DNA of 64,000 bases from positions 357,340 to 421,339 of the forward strand of contig NZ_JAEHOI010000011.1 in NCBI RefSeq assembly GCF_016522535.1, written 5' to 3'. The stretch is from Leucobacter edaphi. Lineage in GTDB: Bacteria; Actinomycetota; Actinomycetes; Actinomycetales; Microbacteriaceae. The position numbers and the translations under genes were made by a program. Below, piece after piece: positions 16,760 through 24,499 of this stretch (the stretch's first letter is position 1; each line of letters begins with the position of its first letter). Under the pieces are notes generated by a model, which searched no databases, had not been told where the DNA came from, and saw only the letters and a program-made list of their open reading frames with translations.

Positions 16760-17160
16760 TTGGAATGTCAAGCCGAACCCCCGAAAGACGCACCTAGAAC
16801 TCCCGCTGGGGCTCAGAAAAAAGAGATGCGAGAGTCCGGCAACTCGCGCCACTCAGCTGAGGCCTCGACGCTACGACCCGCTACCGAGAGCCGAAGGGAT
16901 CATGTGGCAACTCCGCATCCCCGCACCCTCACGCTGCGGCGCGTCAGCGGCGCACATCGATCCGATGGGAAATCGCCCTCGTCCATTGGAAGTTCACGCC
17001 GATCCACAAGGGAAGCGCGCCGATCAAGTCCGCCTATGGATCACGCCGATCCGACGAGGAATCGCCGATTTTTCCCGCCCCATCAGCTAAAACGAATCGG
17101 GCGTACCGGTCGTTTTACGAGATTCCGTTCCGGAAAGGTTACTTTTTTCGACACCGTCTC

Positions 17161-17218
17161 ATAATCTATGGATTATCCAGCAAATCCAGTGCTGATATTC
17201 AGGTAAGTCAGCGCTGAC
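17161..17218 (+). promoter_or_regulatory. Leader with inverted repeats before surface-protein gene
   Basis: ATAATC-TATG-GATTAT (17161-17176) is a 6-4-6 inverted repeat. CAGTGCTGA (17187-17195) is repeated as CAGCGCTGA 22 bp later, inside the perfect palindrome GTCAGCGCTGAC (17207-17218). All lie within 90 bp of the start codon of the LAxTG protein, in unusually AT-rich DNA. The rest of the 480-bp gap (16760-17160) shows no supported gene. Confidence 0.5.
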
Positions 17219-17247
17219 CTGCAGCGTTCAGATCCACGAAAGCAACA

Positions 17248-19599
17248 ATGAAACTCCGACACCTCCTGGCCGTTTTCTCGGCAGCTGTTCTCCTCGCCGT
17301 TGGCGTCGCCGCCCCCGCTCAGGCGGCCGGGGAACCGGCGACCTCCACGATCACTTCGTCGTCATACGCTGCGGGCGAGAGGGTCACGGTCACGTTCAAG
17401 GGCGAACCTGTCCCGGGCTCGCCGTTCACCGTGCGAGCGAACGGCATCCTGAATACGCAGGTGCCGCTGACGCACGGCGAGTTCGTCGAGCTGACGGGGA
17501 AAGACCGCAATGGCCTCACGCTGAGACTCAACGTCCGCGTGAACGACTTTTACTCGCCTGCGGGGACGGCAGCGTGCACGCCGAATGGTGCACACATCGC
17601 CGTCGATCAGGAGCGTTGGATCACGGCGACGGCGACGTCGACAGGTCAGACACTCGCGACCGGGGAGTCAGGTCCGAAGCCAAAGATGCTCACCGGTGGG
17701 GTCCCTCTCGACCCGGCCGATCAGCCCGGGCCGCGCTCCGTGGACCTCAGCTGGCCCGCTCTGCCCGCCGGTCAGGAAGTTACGATCACGGCAACCGACC
17801 TGTTCTACTCGCAGGCTGACGTCAGCTCGGGATTGAGCCCAATCACCACCATCCCGACCCCGCCAACGACGCTGGTCTGCCCCGGTATCACCGCGACCAT
17901 CGATCCGAAGAGCGGCGCGATGATCTCCGGCAGGACCGTCCCAAGCGCGACCGTGACGGTGCTCCACCCGGTCACGGGCGAGCCGCTCTCCACGGTTTCG
18001 GATTTGAACGGAAACTGGCTTCTCGCGTTCTCTCCGGCACTTGTCAACGGCGAGAACGTGGCTGTGTCGGCTCGAGACGCGTCAGGAAACTCGAATCAGA
18101 CCACCGCGAAGGCACCCGCCCTGACCCCGCCGTTCGTCATCGCGAGTATCGACCCGACCCGCGGCGCCACGATCGATGGAAAAACCGAGCCGAACATCAC
18201 GGTCAGCTTTGAGCACCCCACCACGGGCAAAAAGATCTCGGTGACCTCCGACGCCGACGGCACCTGGAACTCCCCGCTCGAACCCGCACTCACCGACGGC
18301 GAGATCGTCATCGTCACCGCGACCGACGCAGCAGGGAGCTCCGCGACGGCCACCTCGATCGCGCCCGACCTCACCGCCCCGGACGTCACCGCCACGATCG
18401 ACCAGACCGACGGCGCGACTATCAGCGGAACGACCGAGCCGAAAGCCACCATCACTTTCAACGTGCCGGGCACATTGAACACGATCCGCATCACCGCCGA
18501 CGCCGACGGCAATTGGAGCTCGCCGCTCGCTCCCGCGCTCATCAGAGGCGAAATCGTCTTTGTCAGGGCGTCCGACGGTGCAGGCAACACCACCATGGCC
18601 GCGGCCACGGCACCTGACCTGACCCCGCCGACGATCACCGCGAGGATCGAGGACGACAACGGCACAGCCATCAACGGCAAGACTAAACCGAACATTTCTG
18701 TCAGCTTCACACACCCGATCACTGGCGAGAAGATTTCGGTGACCTCCGGTGTCGACGGCACCTGGAGCTCGCCGCTGTCCCCCGCGCTCACCAACGGCGA
18801 GACCGTCACCGTCACCGCGACCGACGCAGCCGGAAACACCGGAACGACCACGGCGAACGCGGCCGACACCACCGAACCACCAGTGACCGCAGAGATCGAT
18901 CAGACTGACGGCGCGACGATCAGCGGGAAGACTGAACCGAGTCTCACCGTCGCTTTCGAGCATCCGACCACCGGCGAAACGGTTCTCGTCACTTCCGGCG
19001 CAGACGGCACCTGGAGTTCGCCGCTCACGCCTGGGCTCACCAACGGAGAATCCGTCACGGTCACCGCGACCGACCGCGCCGGCAACTCCGCGACGGCCAC
19101 CGCGACCGCCCCCGATCTCACCGCCCCGGACGTGACCGCCGCGATCGACCAGACCGACGGTGCCACGATCAGCGGAAAGACCGAAGCGAACATCACCGTC
19201 ACCTTCGAACACCCCACCACGGGCGAGAAGGCGACCGTCACCTCCGGCGCAGACGGCACCTGGAGTTCCCCGCTCGCACCCGCCCTCACCAACGGCGAGA
19301 CCGTGACGGTCACCGCGACCGACGCCGCAGGGAACTCCGCGACGGCAACCGCGAAGGCGCCCGTCATCACGACAAAGCCGAAGGCGACGGATCCCCCGAC
19401 GAAGCCGAAGCCGACCGCCCCCGGGACCACCCCTCCGGTTGACCCAGCGACGCCCGCGGGCCCGAAGCCGAAGCCGAGCTCGAACCTCGCGGTCACCGGC
19501 TCGGAGGCCCCGACGCTCGGCCTCGCCCTCGTCGCGCTCGCCCTCGTCGGCGGCGCAGCGGCGATCTGGACCGCGCGCCGTCGCTCGAACCGCGCGTAG
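17248..19599 (+). CDS. Repeat-rich LAxTG cell-wall-anchored surface protein
   Basis: A 783-aa exported protein. The signal peptide MKLRHLLAVFSAAVLLAVGV ends near AQA-AG (about 30). A 180-residue N-terminal domain precedes six tandem Ig-like repeats of 83 aa (about residues 215-713). Each has the pattern DGATISGKTEP, then SADGTWSSPL, then GETVTVTATDAAGN. A Pro/Thr/Lys-rich wall-spanning segment and a sorting signal follow: LAVTG, a hydrophobic helix (LGLALVALALVGGAAAIW) and TARRRSNRA. LAxTG is the recognition motif of class E sortases in high-GC actinobacteria. The start has only a weak purine stretch. Role: adhesin or structural stalk (inference). Confidence 0.9.
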   Translation: MKLRHLLAVFSAAVLLAVGVAAPAQAAGEPATSTITSSSYAAGERVTVTFKGEPVPGSPFTVRANGILNTQVPLTHGEFVELTGKDRNGLTLRLNVRVNDFYSPAGTAACTPNGAHIAVDQERWITATATSTGQTLATGESGPKPKMLTGGVPLDPADQPGPRSVDLSWPALPAGQEVTITATDLFYSQADVSSGLSPITTIPTPPTTLVCPGITATIDPKSGAMISGRTVPSATVTVLHPVTGEPLSTVSDLNGNWLLAFSPALVNGENVAVSARDASGNSNQTTAKAPALTPPFVIASIDPTRGATIDGKTEPNITVSFEHPTTGKKISVTSDADGTWNSPLEPALTDGEIVIVTATDAAGSSATATSIAPDLTAPDVTATIDQTDGATISGTTEPKATITFNVPGTLNTIRITADADGNWSSPLAPALIRGEIVFVRASDGAGNTTMAAATAPDLTPPTITARIEDDNGTAINGKTKPNISVSFTHPITGEKISVTSGVDGTWSSPLSPALTNGETVTVTATDAAGNTGTTTANAADTTEPPVTAEIDQTDGATISGKTEPSLTVAFEHPTTGETVLVTSGADGTWSSPLTPGLTNGESVTVTATDRAGNSATATATAPDLTAPDVTAAIDQTDGATISGKTEANITVTFEHPTTGEKATVTSGADGTWSSPLAPALTNGETVTVTATDAAGNSATATAKAPVITTKPKATDPPTKPKPTAPGTTPPVDPATPAGPKPKPSSNLAVTGSEAPTLGLALVALALVGGAAAIWTARRRSNRA
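17893..19386 (+). repeat. Six tandem 249-bp (83-aa) Ig-like repeats
   Basis: Units begin near 17893, 18141, 18391, 18640, 18889 and 19138. Spacing is 248-250 bp, nominally exactly 83 codons. Units 5 and 6 are the most alike and unit 1 the most diverged, which suggests duplication from the 3' side. Homologous recombination between units could change the stalk length. Confidence 0.88.
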
Positions 19600-19620
19600 C
19601 GCACCCCGCGCCCGGCCCGA

Positions 19621-19661
19621 GCGGCGAGCGCCCCGGAACTACGGTCCGGGGCGCTCGCCGC
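19621..19661 (+). terminator. Rho-independent terminator of surface-protein gene
   Basis: A perfect 17-bp stem (19621-19637 with 19645-19661) with a 7-base loop, followed by ATTCCGTTTTGA, just 21 bp after the stop codon. Confidence 0.85.
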
Positions 19662-19758
19662 ATTCCGTTTTGACACCGGGGATTGCGCGTCGGATCCGAC
19701 GCTATCCGGATCCGGGCATATGTATCGATCCCCGCGAGGAAACCGGACCAGACCTCTG

Positions 19759-19785
19759 GTACGTTTCATTGGAGTTACGTACTAT
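19759..19785 (+). promoter_or_regulatory. ArsR-gene promoter with inverted repeat
   Basis: GTACGT (19759-19764) and ACGTAC (19777-19782) form a 6-12-6 inverted repeat. TACTAT (19780-19785) is a good -10 hexamer placed seven bases before GTG 19792. This implies a leaderless transcript and an operator overlapping the promoter, consistent with autorepression. Confidence 0.55.
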
Positions 19786-19791
19786 GTATGC

Positions 19792-20403
19792 GTGACGCGG
19801 GATTACGAAGGACTCAGACGTAAACTCGACGCGCTCTCGGACCGGGTAGCGCAACTCGAGGCCGCACACGGGGGTGCGAGGCCGCCGGGCGCGAAGGAGT
19901 CAGCGCCATACGAAGCGCAGCCCCCGAAACCCGACGACGGGCACCGCCCGCCGCCAGACGAAGCGCAGCCCCCGACCCTCGACGCGGAGACGTTCTGGGC
20001 CCTCCACGGCGTGCAACAGCGGCTCGCCGGCGACCCGAGCACCAGGGGCGGCGCCGTCATGATCGTGGGCAGTCTCACGCTCCCCAACGGGGGCCCGGTC
20101 GCCTGGCACCAAATCGCGGGAAGCGACGGCCTCCTGACTTCCGATTGGTCGGATCAGGCACTCAGCTTCAGCGCGCTGGGACATCCCGTGCGCCTCGAGT
20201 TGCTGCGCCACATCCTCGCGGGCGTGCACGCGACCGCCGACCTCGCCGAAGTGACCGCACTCGGCACAACCGGGCAGCTGCACCACCACCTGCGCCAGCT
20301 CCTCGCGGCAGGCTGGGTCAGGCAGAGTGGCCGCGGCAGCTACGAGGTACCGGCCGCCCGAGTCGTGCCCCTGCTCGCTTGTCTCACGGGATCGTGGCGA
20401 TGA
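19792..20403 (+). CDS. ArsR-like winged-helix regulator
   Basis: A 203-aa protein. Residues about 5-22 form a short coiled coil (LRRKLDALSDRVAQLEA), then comes a proline-rich linker with two repeats (EAQPPKPDD and EAQPPTLDA). The C-terminal 80 residues are an ArsR-type winged helix (SALGHPVRLELLRHILAG, GTTGQLHHHLRQLLAAGWV). No cysteine metal site is visible. GTG 19792 is chosen because a -10 element ends six bases upstream; an ATG at 19720 would start before that promoter. The stop overlaps the next, truncated gene by ATGA, so both form an operon. Confidence 0.8.
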   Translation: MTRDYEGLRRKLDALSDRVAQLEAAHGGARPPGAKESAPYEAQPPKPDDGHRPPPDEAQPPTLDAETFWALHGVQQRLAGDPSTRGGAVMIVGSLTLPNGGPVAWHQIAGSDGLLTSDWSDQALSFSALGHPVRLELLRHILAGVHATADLAEVTALGTTGQLHHHLRQLLAAGWVRQSGRGSYEVPAARVVPLLACLTGSWR

Positions 20404-20606
20404 GGGGGCTGCTCAGCGAGCTGTATCGGGTGCGCGGGCCGATCCTCTATGGTGCCGTGATCCCGCTGCTAGCTCTCGCGCTGTTCGGTCGCCTCATCAC
20501 CGGCGAGGAAGCCGCCGGGCCGAAAATGGCTATCGGACTCGCCGCTCACGCCGTCGCCGCTCTGAGCTTGGGCCTCACACTTGCGCGGCCGCTCGTCTGG
20601 GTCTGG
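20400..20606 (+). pseudogene. Membrane-protein gene truncated by IS end
   Basis: Starts at ATG 20400 overlapping the ArsR stop, and encodes about 69 native residues: a short basic N-terminus, one helix (GPILYGAVIPLLALALFGRL) and the beginning of another (AAHAVAALSLGLTLARPLVW). The frame then runs into the IS3-family end at 20607 and stops at 20642 after foreign codons. The missing 3' part is not recognisable beyond the island at 28773, so a deletion accompanied or followed the insertion. Confidence 0.75.
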
Positions 20607-20770
20607 GGGTCTGATGTAGGAACTGGTGACATTCCTCGTTAGGCCGCGAGGGCCAGGTCGCTGTTCATGATGGCCTCGAACCCGACCGGTGTCAAACTAC
20701 CCCGGCACGCCTGCCTACGTCTGTGGTGGCACGTCCGCCCGATCCAGGTCACGATCGCGATGCGTAGCCG
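20607..20770 (-). mobile_element. IS3-family remnant (3' end of transposase)
   Basis: Begins with terminal sequence GGGTCTGATG, the same as both ends of the intact IS3-family element at 27507-28772. On the minus strand it encodes the last 44 or so residues of an IS3 OrfB, ending near 20641 (AIVTWIGRTCHHRRRQACRG and FEAIMNSDLALAA), alignable with AIVAWIERTYHRRRRQARLG and YESIMNKQVALAA of the intact copy. It is related but not identical, and is cut at 20770 by the next IS. Confidence 0.82.
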
Positions 20771-20819
20771 TGAATTGGCCTGGTTTGAGTACCGATCTTT
20801 ATAAAAGGATGGAACTACG

Positions 20820-21134
20820 ATGCCCAGCAAATACGGCCCTGAACTTCGCCAGCGTGCGCTCCGGATGCTTGCCGAGGCCCGCCCTGAACGCGAGTCGCTG
20901 ACTGCGGCGTGCCGTCATTTCGGTGGGCTCCTCGGAGTGAGCCCGGAGACTCTGCACGTGTGGCAACACCGCTACGACATCGATACCGGTGTGAAGCCCG
21001 GCACGTCCATCGATATGGGTGAGGAGAACCGGCGGTTACGTCGCGAGGTGACCGAGCTTCGTAAAGCGCACGAGGTCCTCAAAGCCGCGAGCGTGTATTT
21101 CGCGAAGGAACTCGACCGGCCACGAACGAAATGA
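20820..21134 (+). CDS. IS3-family transposase OrfA
   Basis: A 104-aa DNA-binding subunit. HTH_Tnp_1-type helix-turn-helix (YGPELRQRALRMLAEA, GVSPETLHVWQHR) followed by a leucine-zipper-like coiled coil (ENRRLRREVTELRKAHEVLK, AASVYFAKELD). It ends in ATGA overlapping orfB. It appears intact but has no functional partner in the same element. Confidence 0.88.
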   Translation: MPSKYGPELRQRALRMLAEARPERESLTAACRHFGGLLGVSPETLHVWQHRYDIDTGVKPGTSIDMGEENRRLRREVTELRKAHEVLKAASVYFAKELDRPRTK

Positions 21135-22043
21135 TCAGATTCATCGAAGAGCATCGTGATCGTTACGGGGTCGAGTTCCTCTGTCGTGCTCTGCGTGCGG
21201 CAGTTCGTGGGTTTCTCACCTCCCGCGGGTATCGGGCCGTGAAGGCCCGGTCGGCCTCAGCGGCGCAGCTGCGCGATGAACTCCTCATGCCGGAGATCCA
21301 GCAGCTTCACGCGAAGCATTATGGCGTGTACGGACGACTGAAGATGCACGCCCTGCTCAAGCGTGAGGGGTGGGGAGATCGGCCGCGACCAGACCGAGCA
21401 TCTGATGCGGCTCGCCGGCGTGCGTGGGATACGGAAATCAAAGCGCGTGTTCACCACACGCCCCGACAAAGCGGCGATACTGCCTGCTGATCTCGTCAAC
21501 CGCAGATTCGTTGCTGACGGGCCGCGCAAGCTCTGAGTGTGCGATGCGACCTACGTCGCGACGTGGTCTGGATTCGCCCATGTCGCGTTCGTCACCGACG
21601 TATAATCGCGTCGGATCGTGGGCTGGAATGTCGCATCAACGCTCAGATCTGAGATCTTGCCAATGCAGGCACCCGATATGGCTGCCTGGCAGTCAGGCGG
21701 CCGACTCGAAGGGCTCATCCATCACGCCGACCACGGATCGAACGACACCACCATGGTCTACACGGACCGCATCGCGGAACTCGGGGCGCTGCCCTCGACC
21801 GGAACCGTCGGCGACAGTTTCGATAACGCGATGGCCGAGGCAGTCAACACCCTCTACAAGACCGAACCCATCCGGCCGCAAGGCCTGTGGAGGACGGTCG
21901 AGCAGGTCGAGCTCGCAACGCTCGAATGGGTGTGGTGGTAGAACCACGAACGCCTCCACGGCGAACTCGACATGCGCACCCCGACCGAGGTCGAACAGAC
22001 CTACTACACTGAAACCGAGACGCTTCTGCCACCGACCGGGTGA
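21131..22043 (+). pseudogene. IS3-family transposase OrfB, inactivated
   Basis: The first 80 codons read normally (FIEEHRDRYGVEFLCRALRA, HYGVYGRLKMHALLKREG). The frame shifts near 21375. In the shifted frame the rest is recognisable: RVFTTRPDKAAILPADLVNR, VCDATYVATWSGFAHVAFVT, GLIHHADHGS, TVGDSFDNAMAEAVN and NHERLHGELD. It is interrupted by TGA before VCDATY, TAA after FVTDV and TAG before NHERLH. The DDE core is therefore split and no active enzyme can be made. Confidence 0.85.
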
Positions 22044-22177
22044 CAGGGAAACCGGGCGGAACTCAAACCAGGCTAATTCATTCACGAATCAAGAGGCCGC
22101 ACGTCAAGGTCGCCAAAGACCGAGTCCCAGGTTGGCGAGTTGCTCTCATTTCCAGTCAACATTCCGCCTTGCAACAG

Positions 22178-23494
22178 CTAAGCAGCCCCGCGTTTGTGCA
22201 TTGCCTGGTTCAGCGATGCAATCTTCTTCTTGACTGCGGCAGCACGATGCGGATCTGTTAGCGTACCTAGCCGTGGAGTGACATGCGCAATCTCATAGCT
22301 TCCACCACCACCCCAAGAAACGGCCGCTGTGATTCCTCCAGGGTCAGTGCCTTCAATGACGCTGTTCAAGCGTGGAACGATGAATTCAAGAACCGTTTGC
22401 GTGTTTCGCTCGGCCAGAATCCAGCGCCGTCTCATCTTGTGCGCTGTGGCAGCAGTCGTGCCACTTCCACCAAAAATGTCTACGACAAGTTCTCCGGGGT
22501 TTGTGGCGATATGAATAATGCGTTCAAGCAAGTTCTCTGGCTTCGGGGTATCAAAAACTTCCGCATCTGGGAAGAGAGCCATTAGATGACGCTTTGCCTC
22601 ATCGTTCGTGCCGGTATCGCCAGAGCCCCAAACAGTAAATGGAACCAAGCCACGAAGCTGATGAGCGAATAACTTGATGCGGGGTGAGCCGCTGCCATTC
22701 TTCGGAAACCAGATCCGGTCTTCCGCCACGAGTTCTTTGTAGGTCGACTCTGTTGCGTACCATGAGCGACCTCGCGGTGGGCGCAAGGAGTCACCATTAG
22801 GAGTCACAATGTCATACTGCTGGGCTTTGCGATACCCCGGGGCTGTGAAAGGAGCGTCAGCCCAAGGGCCACGTGGGTCATCATCACGGTTGCGAAGAAG
22901 TGCTTCATCCTTACTTAAGAGATTGCGAGAAGTCTTCCATCGTTTCGGCCCACTTGGAGCATAAACAAGAATGGTGTCGTGGTTTGAGGAAAATGCTGCG
23001 CGCGAGTCCCGTGTCGTCTTCTTCTGCCAAATGACAGACGCTACAAATGCTTGTTCACCAAAAACCTCGTCCATGATTGCGCGAGCCCTGTGTACCTCGG
23101 CATCATCCAGGTGAACCCAAATGCTGGCATCCTCGGTCAGAAGTGGCTTAATGGCGGCCAGGCGGTCACGCATCATGCTCAGCCACATCGGACGTTGCAT
23201 TGTGTCGTTGTACTGGCGGAAGTTCACCTGAGTGTTAAAAGGCGGATCAATATAGACAAGTCGAATGCCCGAACCCAAAACTGAGGTGTTTTCCTTCAGC
23301 GCTTCAAGTACATCAAGGCCATCCCCGATGGCAAGCAGATTCGACTGGCTAGTCAAAGTTCCATTGCTGAGCTTTGTAAATCTGAGCGGCTTGGCGAGTC
23401 GACGATCAGTTGGCTGAACCCACTCGTAGCCGGTAAGTCCGGCGGCGCAGAGCGAGAGTTCCTTATTAGGCCAGACCAGTTGAACGTCAGCCAT
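22178..23494 (-). CDS. N6-adenine/N4-cytosine DNA methyltransferase, beta-type order
   Basis: A 438-aa site-specific DNA methyltransferase of the N6_N4_Mtase fold. The catalytic motif DPPF (83-86, in [11 protein letters not shown]) precedes the AdoMet-binding FGGSGTT (341-347, in [11 protein letters not shown]), which is the beta-class order seen in type III Mod and related enzymes. Between them lies about 180 residues that probably carry target recognition. ATG 23494 (MADVQLVWP) is preferred to an in-frame TTG at 23530. It is divergent from a Dam-family methylase across about 67 bp, and base composition is clearly AT-richer than the flanking chromosome, a sign of transfer. Probably the modification arm of the McrBC-type system. 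Confidence 0.88.
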   Translation of the reverse strand: MADVQLVWPNKELSLCAAGLTGYEWVQPTDRRLAKPLRFTKLSNGTLTSQSNLLAIGDGLDVLEALKENTSVLGSGIRLVYIDPPFNTQVNFRQYNDTMQRPMWLSMMRDRLAAIKPLLTEDASIWVHLDDAEVHRARAIMDEVFGEQAFVASVIWQKKTTRDSRAAFSSNHDTILVYAPSGPKRWKTSRNLLSKDEALLRNRDDDPRGPWADAPFTAPGYRKAQQYDIVTPNGDSLRPPRGRSWYATESTYKELVAEDRIWFPKNGSGSPRIKLFAHQLRGLVPFTVWGSGDTGTNDEAKRHLMALFPDAEVFDTPKPENLLERIIHIATNPGELVVDIFGGSGTTAATAHKMRRRWILAERNTQTVLEFIVPRLNSVIEGTDPGGITAAVSWGGGGSYEIAHVTPRLGTLTDPHRAAAVKKKIASLNQAMHKRGAA

Positions 23495-23561
23495 TTCCAC
23501 ACCCACTTTCCGAGTTTGGGCACGCCTCAATGTCCTTTGCGGCCACTATAAATACAATGGC

Positions 23562-24491
23562 ATGAACGCACGACATTACTCGGGAGACACAACCACAATC
23601 ATGACAATTGGCACCTCAGGAGTAGTAACACCTTCCACACCGGAAATCCTTGCGCGGCGCCCGTTTGTCAGATGGGTAGGCGGTAAGACGCGCCTTTTGC
23701 CCAAAATTTTGCCCTATATCCCCGAAGAGTTCAAGAACTATTTTGAGCCATTCCTCGGTGGCGGAGCGATGTTCTTTGGAGTTCAAGATCGTATTGCTGG
23801 AACGGCATATCTTGCCGACCTAAACCAGCACCTTGTCGCGGCTTGGGTAGCAATGCGGGATCATCAGGAAGAACTTCGCCCCCGCTTGGAGTGGTACAAG
23901 GAGCACGACTCCAAGGACTTCTACTATCAGGTGCGGTCCGAGGCTCCTACAGGGCTGATTGAAACCGCCGCTAGGTTTCTGTACCTCAATGGAGTTTCCT
24001 GGAATCACCTATGGAGAGAAAACTCCAAGACTGGCGCGATGAATGTCCCCTGGGGTGATCGTCAGTTCAAGAGCTTCAGTGAGGAAACCTTCGTGGCAAT
24101 AGCAAATACCTTGCGAATCGCTGATGTTAGGGCAGAAGATTTCAGGACGGTCCTCGCAAAGGCCATGCCAGGGGACTTCGTGTATCTTGATCCGCCCTAC
24201 TTGCCCGTTTTCACGAAGTCGGACGTTGAAAAGGAACCGACCTCGAAGTTCAACAAATACACTGCAAAGGTCTTCGGGGAGGAAGATTTACTTCAACTTG
24301 CTGACATCTGTAACGACTTGTCAAAACGCGGAATCAGATGGGTGATGTCCAATCGAGACACGCCAGGAGTTCGCGAGCTATTCCCGAACGCAGATATTAT
24401 CGGTTTCACCACGCATCGTTCATTGGCAGCTCAGAGCAAGCGTGAAGTTGAAGCCCGTAAATCGCCGGAGGCGATAATCGTCGGAAGGTAG
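23562..24491 (+). CDS. Dam-family N6-adenine DNA methyltransferase
   Basis: A 309-aa D12-class enzyme. AdoMet motif [20 protein letters not shown] (about 35-54), [12 protein letters not shown], then catalytic DPPYLPVF (about 210) as in M.DpnII, M.EcoDam and the paired methylases of asymmetric-site systems. The first ATG (23562) lies just after TATAAATACAAT, which suits a leaderless start; an in-frame ATG at 23601 is possible because conserved sequence begins later. Eight bases separate its stop from the McrB-like gene, so methylase and restriction genes are co-transcribed. Confidence 0.9.
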   Translation: MNARHYSGDTTTIMTIGTSGVVTPSTPEILARRPFVRWVGGKTRLLPKILPYIPEEFKNYFEPFLGGGAMFFGVQDRIAGTAYLADLNQHLVAAWVAMRDHQEELRPRLEWYKEHDSKDFYYQVRSEAPTGLIETAARFLYLNGVSWNHLWRENSKTGAMNVPWGDRQFKSFSEETFVAIANTLRIADVRAEDFRTVLAKAMPGDFVYLDPPYLPVFTKSDVEKEPTSKFNKYTAKVFGEEDLLQLADICNDLSKRGIRWVMSNRDTPGVRELFPNADIIGFTTHRSLAAQSKREVEARKSPEAIIVGR

Positions 24492-24499
24492 TTGACAGC

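Larger units (their letters stand above)
20771..22080 (+). mobile_element. IS3-family element with decayed transposase
   Basis: A 1310-bp element. TGAATTGGCCTGGTTTGAGT at 20771-20790 is matched in inverted form at 22061-22080 with one mismatch, defining both ends. No matching target duplication flanks it (ccg on the left, ttc on the right). It inserted into the older IS3 remnant, and whatever followed that remnant on the right is gone. OrfA is intact; orfB is broken by a frameshift and three stops. Confidence 0.85.

Noticed and set aside
18082..19212. 376-codon minus-strand frame opposite the surface-protein repeats
   Set aside because: Repetitive RGG-like shadow of the Ig repeats; same periodicity, no start signal.
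17893..19386. Assembly duplication of 249-bp units
   Set aside because: Units differ at many positions and keep the frame, as in natural Ig-like stalks.
20145..20399. Start of the truncated membrane gene further upstream within the ArsR gene
   Set aside because: Sequence before 20400 is a shadow of the ArsR coding region; ATG 20400 with ATGA overlap is the natural start.
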